DNA of 64,000 nt from Paenibacillus sp. XY044 (GTDB lineage Bacteria; Bacillota; Bacilli; Paenibacillales; Paenibacillaceae): positions 518,878 through 582,877 of the forward strand of contig NZ_NQMO01000004.1 of assembly GCF_002257645.1 (NCBI RefSeq), written 5' to 3'. Position numbers and translations under genes: made by a program. Below, piece by piece: positions 33,661-42,405 of the stretch. The notes beneath the pieces are model-generated. The model saw only the letters and a list, made by a program, of their open reading frames with translations. It made no database searches and was not told the origin of the DNA. Positions within the stretch are counted from its first letter, which is position 1; every line of letters starts with the position of its first letter.

Positions 33661-34435
33661 TACACAAGACGTTTTGAATTTGTCGGGAAAAGTGGCGGTC
33701 GTGACCGGGGGGGCCTCCGGCATCGGTCTGGCCACCGCCGAGCTCTTGGCGAACTTCGGCGCTCACGCCGTGCTGATTGATATTAACGAGGCGGCCGGGG
33801 AAGCGGCTGCCGCAGGCATCCGAGCCGGCGGCGGCTTGGCTACCTTCCGCCGCTGCAACGTCACCTCGGCCGCGGATTGCGAACGGACCGCGGGTGAGAT
33901 TGCTGCCGATTTGGGAGGCATCCACATTCTGTTCAACAATGCGGGCGTCATCCGCCGCCGGAGCGTGACCGAGCTCGAGGAGCGGGATTGGGACCTGGTG
34001 CTCGACGTGTCTTTGAAAGGCGTCTACCTCCTCTCGAAGTACGTCATTCCGGTCATGGAGCGGGGCGGCGGAGGCAGCATCATCAATACGGGCTCCGGCT
34101 GGGGCCTGAAGGGCGGAGACCGTGCCGCGGCCTACTGCGCCGCCAAAGCCGGCGTCGTGAACCTGACGCGGGCGATGGCGATCGACCACGGGCCGGCGGG
34201 TATCCGCGTCAACTGCGTATCGCCGGGCGATACGGACACGCCGCTGCTTCGGGATGAAGCCAAGCAGCTGCAGCAGGACGAGGCGGCGTTCCTCGTCTCT
34301 TCCGCCGGGGGACGCCCGCTCGAGAGGCTCGGTACGCCGCGCGATATCGCCAACGCAGTGCTGTTTCTCGCGAGCGACCTGTCCTCCTGGGTCACGGGCA
34401 GCGTGCTCGTCGTCGACGGCGGCGGGATCGCCTGA
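33653..34435 (+). CDS. SDR family NAD(P)-dependent dehydrogenase
   Basis: A 260-residue classical short-chain dehydrogenase: cofactor motif TGGASGIG, NNAG, and catalytic Ser148, Tyr161 and Lys165 (AAYCAAKAG) with the standard 12-residue Ser-Tyr spacing. The C-terminal VTGSVLVVDGG is typical of sugar/steroid dehydrogenases. AAGGAGGAGAACG precedes the ATG inside lacZ (8-nt overlap). In this operon it may oxidise galactose, a galactonate-type acid or another glycoside product; the substrate is not deducible. Confidence 0.9.
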   Translation: MLNTQDVLNLSGKVAVVTGGASGIGLATAELLANFGAHAVLIDINEAAGEAAAAGIRAGGGLATFRRCNVTSAADCERTAGEIAADLGGIHILFNNAGVIRRRSVTELEERDWDLVLDVSLKGVYLLSKYVIPVMERGGGGSIINTGSGWGLKGGDRAAAYCAAKAGVVNLTRAMAIDHGPAGIRVNCVSPGDTDTPLLRDEAKQLQQDEAAFLVSSAGGRPLERLGTPRDIANAVLFLASDLSSWVTGSVLVVDGGGIA

Positions 34436-34462
34436 CCTCAATACAGAACGGAGGCGTTAACT

Positions 34463-35902
34463 TTGGCAGAACACAGAACGTATGCCCATCCTTATATACC
34501 GAATACCGTCCCGGAAGTCCGGGACGCCATGCTGCGGGAAATCGGACTGACTTCCCTGGACCAGCTGCATGACGCGATACCCGATCATCTCAAGCTGAAG
34601 CGGGAGATGGACCTTCCACCGGCCATGAACGAATACGAGCTGCGCCGGCATATCGAAGGCATGCTCGCCAAAAACAAGCACGGCGCGGATGACCTGAATT
34701 TTCTGGGGGCGGGCTGCTGGCAGCATTTTATCCCGGCGGTTTGCGACGAAATCAGCCAGCGCTCCGAATTCGTGACGGCTTATGCCGGCGAGCCTTATGA
34801 GGATCACGGCCGCTTTCAGGCGCTGTTCGAGTATCAAAGCCTGTTAGCCGAACTGGTGGATATGGACGTCGTCAACGTTCCGACCTTTGACTGGGCGCAA
34901 GCCGCGTCCACGGCGATTCGCATGGCCGGCCGCATCACCGGGCGCCGCATCGCTCTGATCCCGCACTCGGTCGATCCGGATAAGGTCGCCATCATCCGTA
35001 ATTACTGCACGCCGGTCATGGACATCCGCATGGTAGAGATCGATCCGGCCACCGGGAAAATGGACCTGGCCGATCTGCAGCGCAAGCTGGACGAGGACAC
35101 CGCCGCCGTCTATTTCGAAAATCCGGGGTATCTTGGCATCATTGAAGACCAAGGAGCCGACATTTCCCGTCTTGCCCATGCCGCTCATGCGCTGTCGATC
35201 GTCGGCGTGGACCCGATCTCCCTCGGCGTGCTGGAGCCACCGGCCCGCTACGGCGCCGATATCGTCTGCGGGGACCTGCAGCCGCTCGGCATGCATATGA
35301 ACTACGGCGGGGGACAGGCCGGATTTATTGCGACCCGCGACGAAGAGAAATTCGTGATGGAATACCCGTCCCGGTTGTTTGGCATCGTTCCGACGGAAGT
35401 GGAAGGCGAATACGGCTTCGGTGACGTTGCGTACGAGCGCACCTCGTTTGCGCTGCGGGAGAAGGGCAAAGAATCCGTCGGCACCCAGACCGCCCTGTGG
35501 GGCATTACAGCCGGCGTCTACTTGGCCCTGATGGGACCTAGCGGCATGCAGGAGGTGGGCGGAACGATCATTCAGAAGGCAAAGTATGCAGCCCTCCAGC
35601 TGTCCGGCATCCCGGGCGTATCGCTACGCCATGGCAGCACGCCGTTCTTCAAGGAGTTTGTCGTCGATTTCAACGGAACGGGGCTCACCGTGGCCGATAT
35701 TAACCGCGGTTTGCTGGAAGAAGGGATTTTCGGCGGCAAAGATTTATCGGCCAGCTATCCCGATTGGGGGCAATGCGCCCTGTACTGCGTCACGGAAATT
35801 CATACCCAGGCCGATCTGGACCGCCTGGCCGAAGCCGTCCGCACGGTCGTGGGCACAAGCGCTTCAGCGGCCGGATCATCAGGAGAGGAGCAGACGCCAT
35901 GA
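34463..35902 (+). CDS. GcvPA-like PLP-enzyme subunit (divergent glycine decarboxylase subunit 1)
   Basis: A 479-residue protein of fold-type-I PLP enzymes, clearly related along its length to glycine dehydrogenase subunit 1 (FLGAGCWQHFIPAVCDEISQRSEFVTAY; RLFGIVPTEVEGEYGF). As in the family this subunit lacks the PLP lysine. It differs from canonical GcvPA: the DGGTA segment reads FDWAQAAS and the RDKATSNIC-type stretch reads KGKESVGTQT. It is about 30 residues longer, owing mainly to the N and C ends. TTG start at 34463 with GGAGGCG upstream; ATGA overlap with the partner gene. No gcvT or gcvH is near. It probably acts on a substrate other than glycine. Confidence 0.8.
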   Translation: MAEHRTYAHPYIPNTVPEVRDAMLREIGLTSLDQLHDAIPDHLKLKREMDLPPAMNEYELRRHIEGMLAKNKHGADDLNFLGAGCWQHFIPAVCDEISQRSEFVTAYAGEPYEDHGRFQALFEYQSLLAELVDMDVVNVPTFDWAQAASTAIRMAGRITGRRIALIPHSVDPDKVAIIRNYCTPVMDIRMVEIDPATGKMDLADLQRKLDEDTAAVYFENPGYLGIIEDQGADISRLAHAAHALSIVGVDPISLGVLEPPARYGADIVCGDLQPLGMHMNYGGGQAGFIATRDEEKFVMEYPSRLFGIVPTEVEGEYGFGDVAYERTSFALREKGKESVGTQTALWGITAGVYLALMGPSGMQEVGGTIIQKAKYAALQLSGIPGVSLRHGSTPFFKEFVVDFNGTGLTVADINRGLLEEGIFGGKDLSASYPDWGQCALYCVTEIHTQADLDRLAEAVRTVVGTSASAAGSSGEEQTP

Positions 35903-37470
35903 AACGGATTGTCAGGGACCGGAAGGTCCGCCAGTTCCATCAAGCCAAATGGGATGAGCCGGTCATTTTTGAGCTGCACCGCGCGGGAGAGCGGGGCGTC
36001 ATCCCGCCGCAGGCCGAGCCGGCTGTTGCGGCGGAAGCCGGCGGCGTGCAGGACGCCATCCCGGCAAACATACGCCGCAGCCAAGCGCCTGCCCTGCCGG
36101 AGATCGGCCAGGCCAAGGTGCTGCGCCATTACCTGCGCCTCTCCCAGGAGACGCTGGGCTCGGATTTGAACGTCGAAATCGGGCAGGGCACCTGCACGAT
36201 GAAATACATTCCGCGGATCAACGAAATGCTGATTCGCAGCCCCCGCATGACCGAGCTCCATCCGCTCCAGGATGTGAGCACGGTACAGGGCATGCTGGAA
36301 GTCTATCATCATCTGGACCTTGCGATGCGGGAGATTTCCGGTATGGACGCCTTCAGTTTCCAGCCGAGCAGCGGCACCCAAGCGCTGCTGGCCATGGCTT
36401 CCATCGTGCGGGCTTACCATGACTCACATGGAGAGGGGGAGCAGCGCAATGAGATCATCACGACGATCTTCTCCCATCCGTCCCAGGCGGCGACGGCTGC
36501 CGTCAAAGGCTACAAGATCATCACCCTCCATCCGGACGAGGACGGATTCCCGGACCTGGAGAAGCTGAAAGCTGCGGTCTCCGAGCGGACCGCCGGCTTC
36601 GTCGTGGCGAATCCGGAAGACACCGGCATCTATAACCACCGGATCCGCGAGTTTACGGACGTGGTCCATGCCGCCGGCGGGGTCTGCTACTACGACCAGG
36701 CCAATGCCAACGGCCTGCTCGGCATTACCCGCGCGAAGGAAGCGGGCTTTGACATGTGCTTCTTTAACCTGCACAAGACGTTTGCCGCGCCGCATATGTG
36801 CGGCGGACCAGCCACCGGCGCGCTCGGCGTGACCGATGCGCTGAAGCCGTTTCTGCCGGGTCCGCTGGTGGATCAGGCGGCGGACGGGGGCTACGTCCTG
36901 CGGGAGCAGGGCGCAAGCAGCATCGGCAAGGTCCGCAGCTTCCACGGCGTCGCCCAGACGGTGCTCCGCGCCTACGCATGGATTCTCAGCCTCGGCGCGG
37001 AAGGGCTGAAGAATGTCGCGCAAACTGCCGTGCTGAACAATAACTACCTGTACCACAAAATCCTGCAGATCCGCGGGGCGAGTGCGCCGTATATCAAGGG
37101 CCGCCGCCTGGAGCAGGTCCGCTACAGCTGGGAGCAGCTGACCGACGAGACGGGCGTTACGACCGAAGATATTACGCGGCGGATGTGCGACTTCGGCCTG
37201 CATTACTGGACGTCCCATCATCCGTACATCGTGCCGCAGCCGTTCACGCTCGAGCCGACCGAATCGTACTCCAAAGAGGATCTCGACGAGTACATCCAGG
37301 CGCTGGAGCATATCTCCAATGAAGCGTACACAACTCCTGAAATTGTCCGAACGGCTCCTCACGCCAGCACGGTTCACCGCAACGACGAATCGTCCCTGGA
37401 CGATCCGCGGCAGTGGTGCATCACCTGGCGCGCCTATCTCAAGAAGACCGAACCGTCAGCGGTGAAGTAA
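35899..37470 (+). CDS. GcvPB-like PLP-enzyme subunit (divergent glycine decarboxylase subunit 2)
   Basis: About 523 residues, slightly longer than usual GcvPB (about 490). The Schiff-base Lys293 sits in FFNLHKTFAAPH, and GQGTCTMKYIPRINE, HPLQDVSTVQG and LEPTES are typical of the family. Key canonical motifs differ: SAHGTNPAS reads FSHPSQAATA, GxxGE reads SGTQALL, YDGANxNA reads YDQANANG and HGGGGPG reads HMCGGPATG. These residues surround PLP and substrate in P-protein structures, so altered substrate choice is likely. GGAGAGGAG precedes ATG 35899, which overlaps the GcvPA-like stop by 4 nt. Last gene of the lacZ operon. Confidence 0.8.
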   Translation: MKRIVRDRKVRQFHQAKWDEPVIFELHRAGERGVIPPQAEPAVAAEAGGVQDAIPANIRRSQAPALPEIGQAKVLRHYLRLSQETLGSDLNVEIGQGTCTMKYIPRINEMLIRSPRMTELHPLQDVSTVQGMLEVYHHLDLAMREISGMDAFSFQPSSGTQALLAMASIVRAYHDSHGEGEQRNEIITTIFSHPSQAATAAVKGYKIITLHPDEDGFPDLEKLKAAVSERTAGFVVANPEDTGIYNHRIREFTDVVHAAGGVCYYDQANANGLLGITRAKEAGFDMCFFNLHKTFAAPHMCGGPATGALGVTDALKPFLPGPLVDQAADGGYVLREQGASSIGKVRSFHGVAQTVLRAYAWILSLGAEGLKNVAQTAVLNNNYLYHKILQIRGASAPYIKGRRLEQVRYSWEQLTDETGVTTEDITRRMCDFGLHYWTSHHPYIVPQPFTLEPTESYSKEDLDEYIQALEHISNEAYTTPEIVRTAPHASTVHRNDESSLDDPRQWCITWRAYLKKTEPSAVK

Positions 37471-37492
37471 ATCAACCGAACAGACCTTTGCC

Positions 37493-37537
37493 AGACCATA
37501 GCTGGAAGTCGATGACTTGAGCCGTGGTCTTTTTTTA
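37493..37537 (+). terminator. Terminator of the lacZ-gcvP-like operon
   Basis: AGACCA and TGGTCT close a hairpin containing an inner AAGTC-gat-GACTT helix, followed by seven T residues. It defines the operon end, so the lacZ transcript is predicted to run from about 27330 to 37535. Confidence 0.85.
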
Positions 37538-37679
37538 CGTTATCCAAAAAACTCATAAAATTTGGAGAAGGAATAACCCCTTTCATAGAGAAATATGCTT
37601 GTATAGTCCATAGAATAGCCAAAATCGGACTACATTGTTCACAGCCAAAACAACCAAAAATTTGGAGGAGTGATCGAGG

Positions 37680-38876
37680 GTGAAGGAGAAGGTGCGTGTT
37701 GGAATGATCGGTCTCGGCGCACGCGGCATGGGGCTGCTGAGAGGAATCATCCTGCATATGGAAGATGTCGAAGTTGTCGCGGTCTGCGACCTGTATGAGG
37801 ATCGCTGCGAGCAGGCGGCCGGTTATGTTCAAGAGGCCGGTACCGCCAGACCGCTGGTGACGACGAAATACCACGAAGTTGTGGCCCTGCCGGGGCTGGA
37901 CGCCGTTGTTATCGGCGCATCCTGGGCGGATCATATTCATATTGCCGCGGCGTGCATGGAAGCTGGGATCTACGTGGCCAGCGAAGTCGGCGGCGCTTAT
38001 TCGGTGCAGGAGTGCTGGAAGCTGGTAGAGACGTATGAGCGCACCGGCGTACCCTGCATGATTATGGAGAACTGCTGCTACGGACGCGAAGAACTGATGG
38101 TGCTGAACATGGTCAAGCAGGGCGTATTCGGCGACATCGTTCACTGCGCCGGCGGTTACCATCATGATCTGCGCGAAGAAATTGCCTACGGCATCGAAAA
38201 CCGGCATTACCGCCTGAACAACTATATTCACCGCAACTGTGAAAACTACCCGACGCATGAGCTTGGACCCATCGCCCAGATCCTGGGCATCAACCACGGC
38301 AACCGGATGGTATCCCTCGTTTCCATGTCTTCCAAAGCCAGAGGCATGCATGAATACGTCGTCCGGGAGAGAGGCGCCGATTCCGCGCTCGCCCAGACCG
38401 AATTCATGCAGGGCGATATCGTCACCACCGTCATCAAGTGCGCCCATGGCGAAACGATCACGATCACGCTCGACACGACGCTTCCCCGCTACTACTCCAG
38501 AGGATTCACGGTCCGGGGCACCAAGGGGATGTATGTGGAGGAGAACCATTCCATTTACGTTGACGGACAGCATGACGAGAACCACTTTGACTGGAGGGAA
38601 CAGTGGGGCAACGCCGATTCCTTCCGCGAGCAGTATGAGCATCCGATCTGGAAGAAATTCATCAGCGATGGCGTGAAGGGCGGCCACGGAGGTATGGACT
38701 GGCTGGTTTACTCCGAATTTATCGAATGCGTGAAGAACGGCACGGACACGCCGCTTGATGTGTACGATATGGCAGCATGGATGAGCATTTCGGCCCTTTC
38801 CGAAGAGTCGATCGCGCTTGGCGGTCATCCGGTGGCGATTCCGGATTTCACGAACGGAAAGTGGATGAGCCGCTAA
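37680..38876 (+). CDS. Gfo/Idh/MocA family protein, GH109-like
   Basis: A 398-residue Rossmann protein: NAD-binding GLGARGMG near the N terminus (residues 10-17), then the Gfo/Idh C-terminal domain. The segment NYPTHELGPIAQILGINHG and SLVSMSSKARGMHE resembles GH109 alpha-N-acetylgalactosaminidases, which use NAD in a hydride-abstraction retaining mechanism. This resemblance is by eye and other Gfo/Idh dehydrogenases share part of it. GTG start at 37680 behind GGAGGAG. It has its own terminator and is flanked by the lacZ operon terminator upstream, so it is monocistronic. Confidence 0.8.
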   Translation: MKEKVRVGMIGLGARGMGLLRGIILHMEDVEVVAVCDLYEDRCEQAAGYVQEAGTARPLVTTKYHEVVALPGLDAVVIGASWADHIHIAAACMEAGIYVASEVGGAYSVQECWKLVETYERTGVPCMIMENCCYGREELMVLNMVKQGVFGDIVHCAGGYHHDLREEIAYGIENRHYRLNNYIHRNCENYPTHELGPIAQILGINHGNRMVSLVSMSSKARGMHEYVVRERGADSALAQTEFMQGDIVTTVIKCAHGETITITLDTTLPRYYSRGFTVRGTKGMYVEENHSIYVDGQHDENHFDWREQWGNADSFREQYEHPIWKKFISDGVKGGHGGMDWLVYSEFIECVKNGTDTPLDVYDMAAWMSISALSEESIALGGHPVAIPDFTNGKWMSR

Positions 38877-38957
38877 AACGATAGAACGACAAAGGGATTT
38901 TTTCGATAAGAGTGGCCTGTTTCCGTTTCGGATAAACATTGCCGAATGTACAGGTTA

Positions 38958-38991
38958 AGGGCGCTGGCGATCAAGCCGGCGCTCTTTTTTT
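38958..38991 (+). terminator. Rho-independent terminator
   Basis: GGGCGC-tg-GC with GC-cg-GCGCTC and a 6-nt loop, followed by seven T residues. Ends the GH109-like gene transcript. Confidence 0.9.
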
Positions 38992-39034
38992 GTCTAACGG
39001 ATGGGCATCCCTATCCTACTAGCCAACAATTTGT

Positions 39035-39064
39035 TGAAAGCACTTTCACATCATATGATATAAT
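39035..39064 (+). promoter_or_regulatory. cre-like site with extended -10 promoter
   Basis: TGAAAGCACTTTCA (39035-39048) matches the cre consensus at 13 of 14 positions (central CG replaced by CA). TGATATAAT (39056-39064) is an extended -10 with perfect TATAAT. The site lies over the -35 region, so CcpA bound here would block the second two-component operon. Confidence 0.6.
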
Positions 39065-39192
39065 GCAATAAAAGCAGACATACCTAATATATCAATTACT
39101 TCCATCGTTTGCATCGTTAAAGCGCAGCCGCTGCTGGCCCAAAAGGTCCTTTCCCTTCATATTATTTGTTCATAAGGAGACGAGTCCGTACG

Positions 39193-39945
39193 ATGTTTAA
39201 TGTTCTTGTAGTAGACGATGAGCATATCCAAAGAGAAGGCATTAAGGATTTGATATCGGAATACCGGTTTCCGTTCCACGTGCTCGAAGCCGAGAATGGC
39301 CGCGCGGCCGAAACCATTTTGAACCGCCACCCGATCGATATTCTGATTACCGATGTCAAAATGCCGCTGATGAGCGGCCTTGAGCTCGGCCGGCTGGCGA
39401 AAAAAACGCAGGACAACCTCAAAATCGTCATTTGCAGCGGATACGACGAATTCGAATACGCGAAAACCGCCATTAAGCTGGGCGTCGTGAACTATCTGCT
39501 CAAGCCGCTTGTGACTGAGGAATTTTTGGAGGTGATGGAGGAGATTACGCATATTCGCCCCCATGCCGGCGAGCCGGAGATGGAATCAGAGGAATCGAAG
39601 GTGATCCGCCAGGTGAAGGAGTTCGTGAAGGACCACTTTCAGCGCGACCTGTCCTTAACGGAGGTGGCCAATGAGGTGTATTTGTCCCCCGGATACTTGA
39701 GTATATTGTTCAAGAAAGAAACCGGGATGAACTTTTCCAAATATTTGACCGACCTCCGCCTTCGCAAAGCAGGCCATCTGCTGATGAATTCCAATATGAA
39801 AATCAACGACATCGCGGCGTTCGTCGGCATCGACAACACCTCTTATTTTTGCCGGCTGTTCAAAACCAACTACGGCGTCAGCCCATTACAGTATAGAGAG
39901 AGCGGGAATGTCCATGCTTCACTGGATCAAGAGCAGGTTCAATGA
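39193..39945 (+). CDS. Response regulator with AraC HTH, short YesN type
   Basis: About 250 residues: receiver (about 1-120) with Asp8/Asp9 and phosphorylated Asp54 (ILITDVKMPLMSG), then directly the double AraC helix-turn-helix (about 145-240; LTEVANEVYLSPGYLS and IAAFVGIDNTSYF). It lacks the long middle domain of the regulator at 26061. AAGGAG precedes ATG 39193; the TTG at 39166 has no suitable site. The gene overlaps its kinase gene by 38 nt, regulator first, the reverse order of the other pair. Confidence 0.92.
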   Translation: MFNVLVVDDEHIQREGIKDLISEYRFPFHVLEAENGRAAETILNRHPIDILITDVKMPLMSGLELGRLAKKTQDNLKIVICSGYDEFEYAKTAIKLGVVNYLLKPLVTEEFLEVMEEITHIRPHAGEPEMESEESKVIRQVKEFVKDHFQRDLSLTEVANEVYLSPGYLSILFKKETGMNFSKYLTDLRLRKAGHLLMNSNMKINDIAAFVGIDNTSYFCRLFKTNYGVSPLQYRESGNVHASLDQEQVQ

Positions 39946-41596
39946 TATCCGGTTCCGCAACAAGCTGCTGCTGTCCCACCTTTTTATCGCCCTGATTCCC
40001 ATTCTGCTGCTCGGCGTTCTCGCCTTTATCCAATCCTACCGCATTCAAATGAAAGAGCTGAAGAGCGAAGCCGCGGCAAGTCTGGACCAAGTGGCGAACA
40101 TTCTCGATTATAAAATCAACCGCTATAATACGCTGAGCGAATTTATCGTGCTGAACCGCGACTTTTCGAAACTGTTTACCCGGAACTATGCGGACAACTA
40201 CTTCGAGATGTTCCTCGACTTTCGGGATATTATGGACCCGCTCATTTCCAATACGAAAACGATGGACGACAATATTGAGGGCATTACCTTCTATACGTCC
40301 GGGGATTTGCTGGGCATCCGGGACAACATTTTGCCGCTCAGCGATTTGAAGCAAAAGCCGTGGTTCGACGGTTACCGGGGCAGGCATTGGGTGGTGGACG
40401 GAAGTCATGTATACCTGGTGCAGGAGCTGATCAGCAATTTGAAGGACAGCAATTACATGGTGATTTCGGTCAATTACGACAGCATTTTCTCGGACATGGA
40501 CAAGCTGTCGGATCATATCACCGTGCAGATCGAGGGTCCGCAGCATCAGACGATATTCCGCGAACAGGCGGCGGACGCACCCGCGCAAGGGGCGACCCAG
40601 CTTGACCGGACGCTGAAGAGCAATGGCTGGACGATCCATTATTATCTGTCCAATGCAAATGCGTATGGTAACGCGATGACATTTTTCAAAATCACCCTGC
40701 TCGTTATTGCCTTAAGCCTGATCGTCGCCTTTTTCCTGATCTATATCGTGTCGAACAACTTCACGAGGCGGATCATTCATCTCAAGCACAAGGTGGACAA
40801 GGTCGAGCAGAACAACCTGGACGTAGTCATCCAGAGCTCTTCGCGGGACGAATTCGGGGAACTGACCAACGGTATCGGTAAGATGCTGGGGCGCATTAAC
40901 AGCCTGATCCACCAGGTGTACCAAGCGGAAATCGCCAGGCAGCAGAGCGAGTACCAGCGGCTGATCAATCAGATCAACCCTCACTTTTTGTACAACACGC
41001 TGTCTTTTATACACTGGCGGGCTAAAAAGAAGCGGGATTTAGAAACCGGGTACATGGTTTCGACGCTGGCCAAGTTCTACCGGACGACCCTGAACGGGGG
41101 AAGGGATATGGCGACGGTCTCGAACGAAATCGAGCATATCCGGGCGTATCTGGATTTGCAGCTCGTCATGAACGACGGGGATTTTGACGTGGAGTTCCAA
41201 GTAGAGGATGAGACGGCAGATTTGAAAATCATTCACTTCGTGCTGCAGCCGATTGTTGAGAACGCGATCAAACACGGTTTCACCGATCCGGAGGCCGAGG
41301 AAACTCCGCGGATCGTCATTGCAGCGCACCGGCACGAGCGCATCCTGACACTGAGTGTAACGGATAACGGCGTCGGCATGACCCCTGTTCAGGCCGCAAA
41401 GCTGCTGTCTGCCGAGAACGGGGGAACCGGCGTGAAGAACGTCAACGACCGGATGAAGCTGTTTTACGGGCCGCCGTACGGCCTTGCTATCGACAGCGTT
41501 CCCGGGAAGGGCACGACGGTCACCCTGACGTTTCCCTTGAAGCCGGTGGACTCGGAACCGAACGGATTGGCCGAGAGCGCGGCTGCCGTTCAATAA
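39908..41596 (+). CDS. Sensor histidine kinase, YesM type
   Basis: A 562-residue kinase: two membrane helices (about 22-42 and 255-278) around a dCache-type sensor, HAMP, His_kinase with phospho-acceptor His359 (INQINPHFLYNTLSF), and HATPase_c (DNGVGMTP, then GGTGVKNVNDR). The ATG at 39908 has no strong ribosome binding site, which fits translational coupling to the overlapping regulator gene; ATG 39914 is also possible. Probably senses an oligosaccharide and controls the Dabb/LplABC-type operon that follows. Confidence 0.93.
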   Translation: MSMLHWIKSRFNDIRFRNKLLLSHLFIALIPILLLGVLAFIQSYRIQMKELKSEAAASLDQVANILDYKINRYNTLSEFIVLNRDFSKLFTRNYADNYFEMFLDFRDIMDPLISNTKTMDDNIEGITFYTSGDLLGIRDNILPLSDLKQKPWFDGYRGRHWVVDGSHVYLVQELISNLKDSNYMVISVNYDSIFSDMDKLSDHITVQIEGPQHQTIFREQAADAPAQGATQLDRTLKSNGWTIHYYLSNANAYGNAMTFFKITLLVIALSLIVAFFLIYIVSNNFTRRIIHLKHKVDKVEQNNLDVVIQSSSRDEFGELTNGIGKMLGRINSLIHQVYQAEIARQQSEYQRLINQINPHFLYNTLSFIHWRAKKKRDLETGYMVSTLAKFYRTTLNGGRDMATVSNEIEHIRAYLDLQLVMNDGDFDVEFQVEDETADLKIIHFVLQPIVENAIKHGFTDPEAEETPRIVIAAHRHERILTLSVTDNGVGMTPVQAAKLLSAENGGTGVKNVNDRMKLFYGPPYGLAIDSVPGKGTTVTLTFPLKPVDSEPNGLAESAAAVQ

Positions 41597-41713
41597 ATGG
41601 CGGTAGTGGGGCTTGGCGGGTAGAAGGAAGAGCGGGCCTTCGTATGGAAAGAAAGTAAAGAGGTAAGGAACGCAGAACGCGAAGAACGCAAGATCATATA
41701 AGGAGGAACACAC

Positions 41714-42019
41714 ATGTTTGAACATTTGGTCTCATTTAAATTTAACCGCATCCTTGAACCGGAGCTGGAGCAGGAGCTGCTCGGACTGCTGTGGGAGCTG
41801 AAAGATCAGATTCCCGGCATTGTTGAGCTTACGGCCGGCCTTAATGAAACGGAGGAAACGGAGAACATCCACGGGTTCAGCCTTGGGCTTCGCGTGACTT
41901 TCAAAGACCGCGAATCGCTGCAGGCCTACGGGCCGCATCCGGCGCATCAGGAATTTGTCCGCAAACTCGATGGCTTGATCGAGCAGGTCGTGGTGGTGGA
42001 CTACCCCATTCAGGGCTGA
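41714..42019 (+). CDS. Dabb (stress-responsive A/B barrel) domain protein
   Basis: A 101-residue single-domain dimeric alpha/beta-barrel protein. Characteristic pieces are MFEHLVSFKF at the start, GIVELTAGLN in the middle and AYGPHPAHQEFVRKL toward the end. Members include small lyases, oxygenases and cyclases; in Paenibacillus they often accompany sugar transport operons with no known role. AAGGAGGAACACAC precedes the ATG. It lies 117 bp after the kinase gene and may be cotranscribed. Confidence 0.9.
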   Translation: MFEHLVSFKFNRILEPELEQELLGLLWELKDQIPGIVELTAGLNETEETENIHGFSLGLRVTFKDRESLQAYGPHPAHQEFVRKLDGLIEQVVVVDYPIQG

Positions 42020-42045
42020 GCATGATTGAAGGGGGGCCGCGTGAA

Positions 42046-42180
42046 GGTTGACCGGGTCCTAAACAACGCCTGGTTGGCCGCCCCGACGATGTGAAACTAT
42101 CCCTTGGCGACGAGTCAACCATTCCTTGATCGCATTCGAATTGGTGGCGATCAACGGGGTGATGTGCTCGTCGCTTTTTT
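42046..42180 (+). ncRNA. Candidate structured leader or attenuator RNA
   Basis: Terminator form: GCGACGAG (42107-42114) pairs with CTCGTCGC (42167-42174), with inner TTGATCGC (42126-42133) and GCGATCAA (42147-42154), followed by six T residues (42175-42180). Alternative form: GGTTGAC (42046-42052) pairs with GTCAACC (42114-42120), touching the terminator stem at G42114, so the two helices compete sterically. No known riboswitch class was recognised. A coding remnant on the other strand is possible. Confidence 0.4.
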
Positions 42181-42242
42181 GCTTGAATGAATGCAGCCCA
42201 CGCCACAGCGTCTGGCTGCCGACCGTTACGCCAGAAGCCAGA

Positions 42243-42272
42243 GGAGTGCCCCCGATCGGAGGCGCTCCTTTT
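42243..42272. terminator. Hairpin terminator in the leader
   Basis: GGAG-t-GCC with GGC-g-CTCC and T residues after. Together with the structure at 42107-42180 it isolates the Dabb transcript from the following transporter, or regulates read-through. Position about 135 bp before the binding-protein start. Confidence 0.55.
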
Positions 42273-42405
42273 ATGTGGCCAAGCTGCCCGCGGGGCATTC
42301 ATGAAAAAAGTGACACAGAACGGAAAAATGTGATATATACGATTTTTTTGGAACCGCATACAATTTTACTTGTACAAGGAATCGACAAGAAAGGGGTTCA
42401 AAGGG

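Noticed and set aside
34463..37470. Ordinary glycine cleavage P-protein
   Set aside because: No gcvT or gcvH nearby, operon partners are sugar genes, and several canonical motifs are replaced.
42059..42298. Minus-strand 79-codon frame that could be a degraded transposase
   Set aside because: No recognisable catalytic motif or terminal inverted repeat; better explained for now as structured spacer, though a remnant is not excluded.
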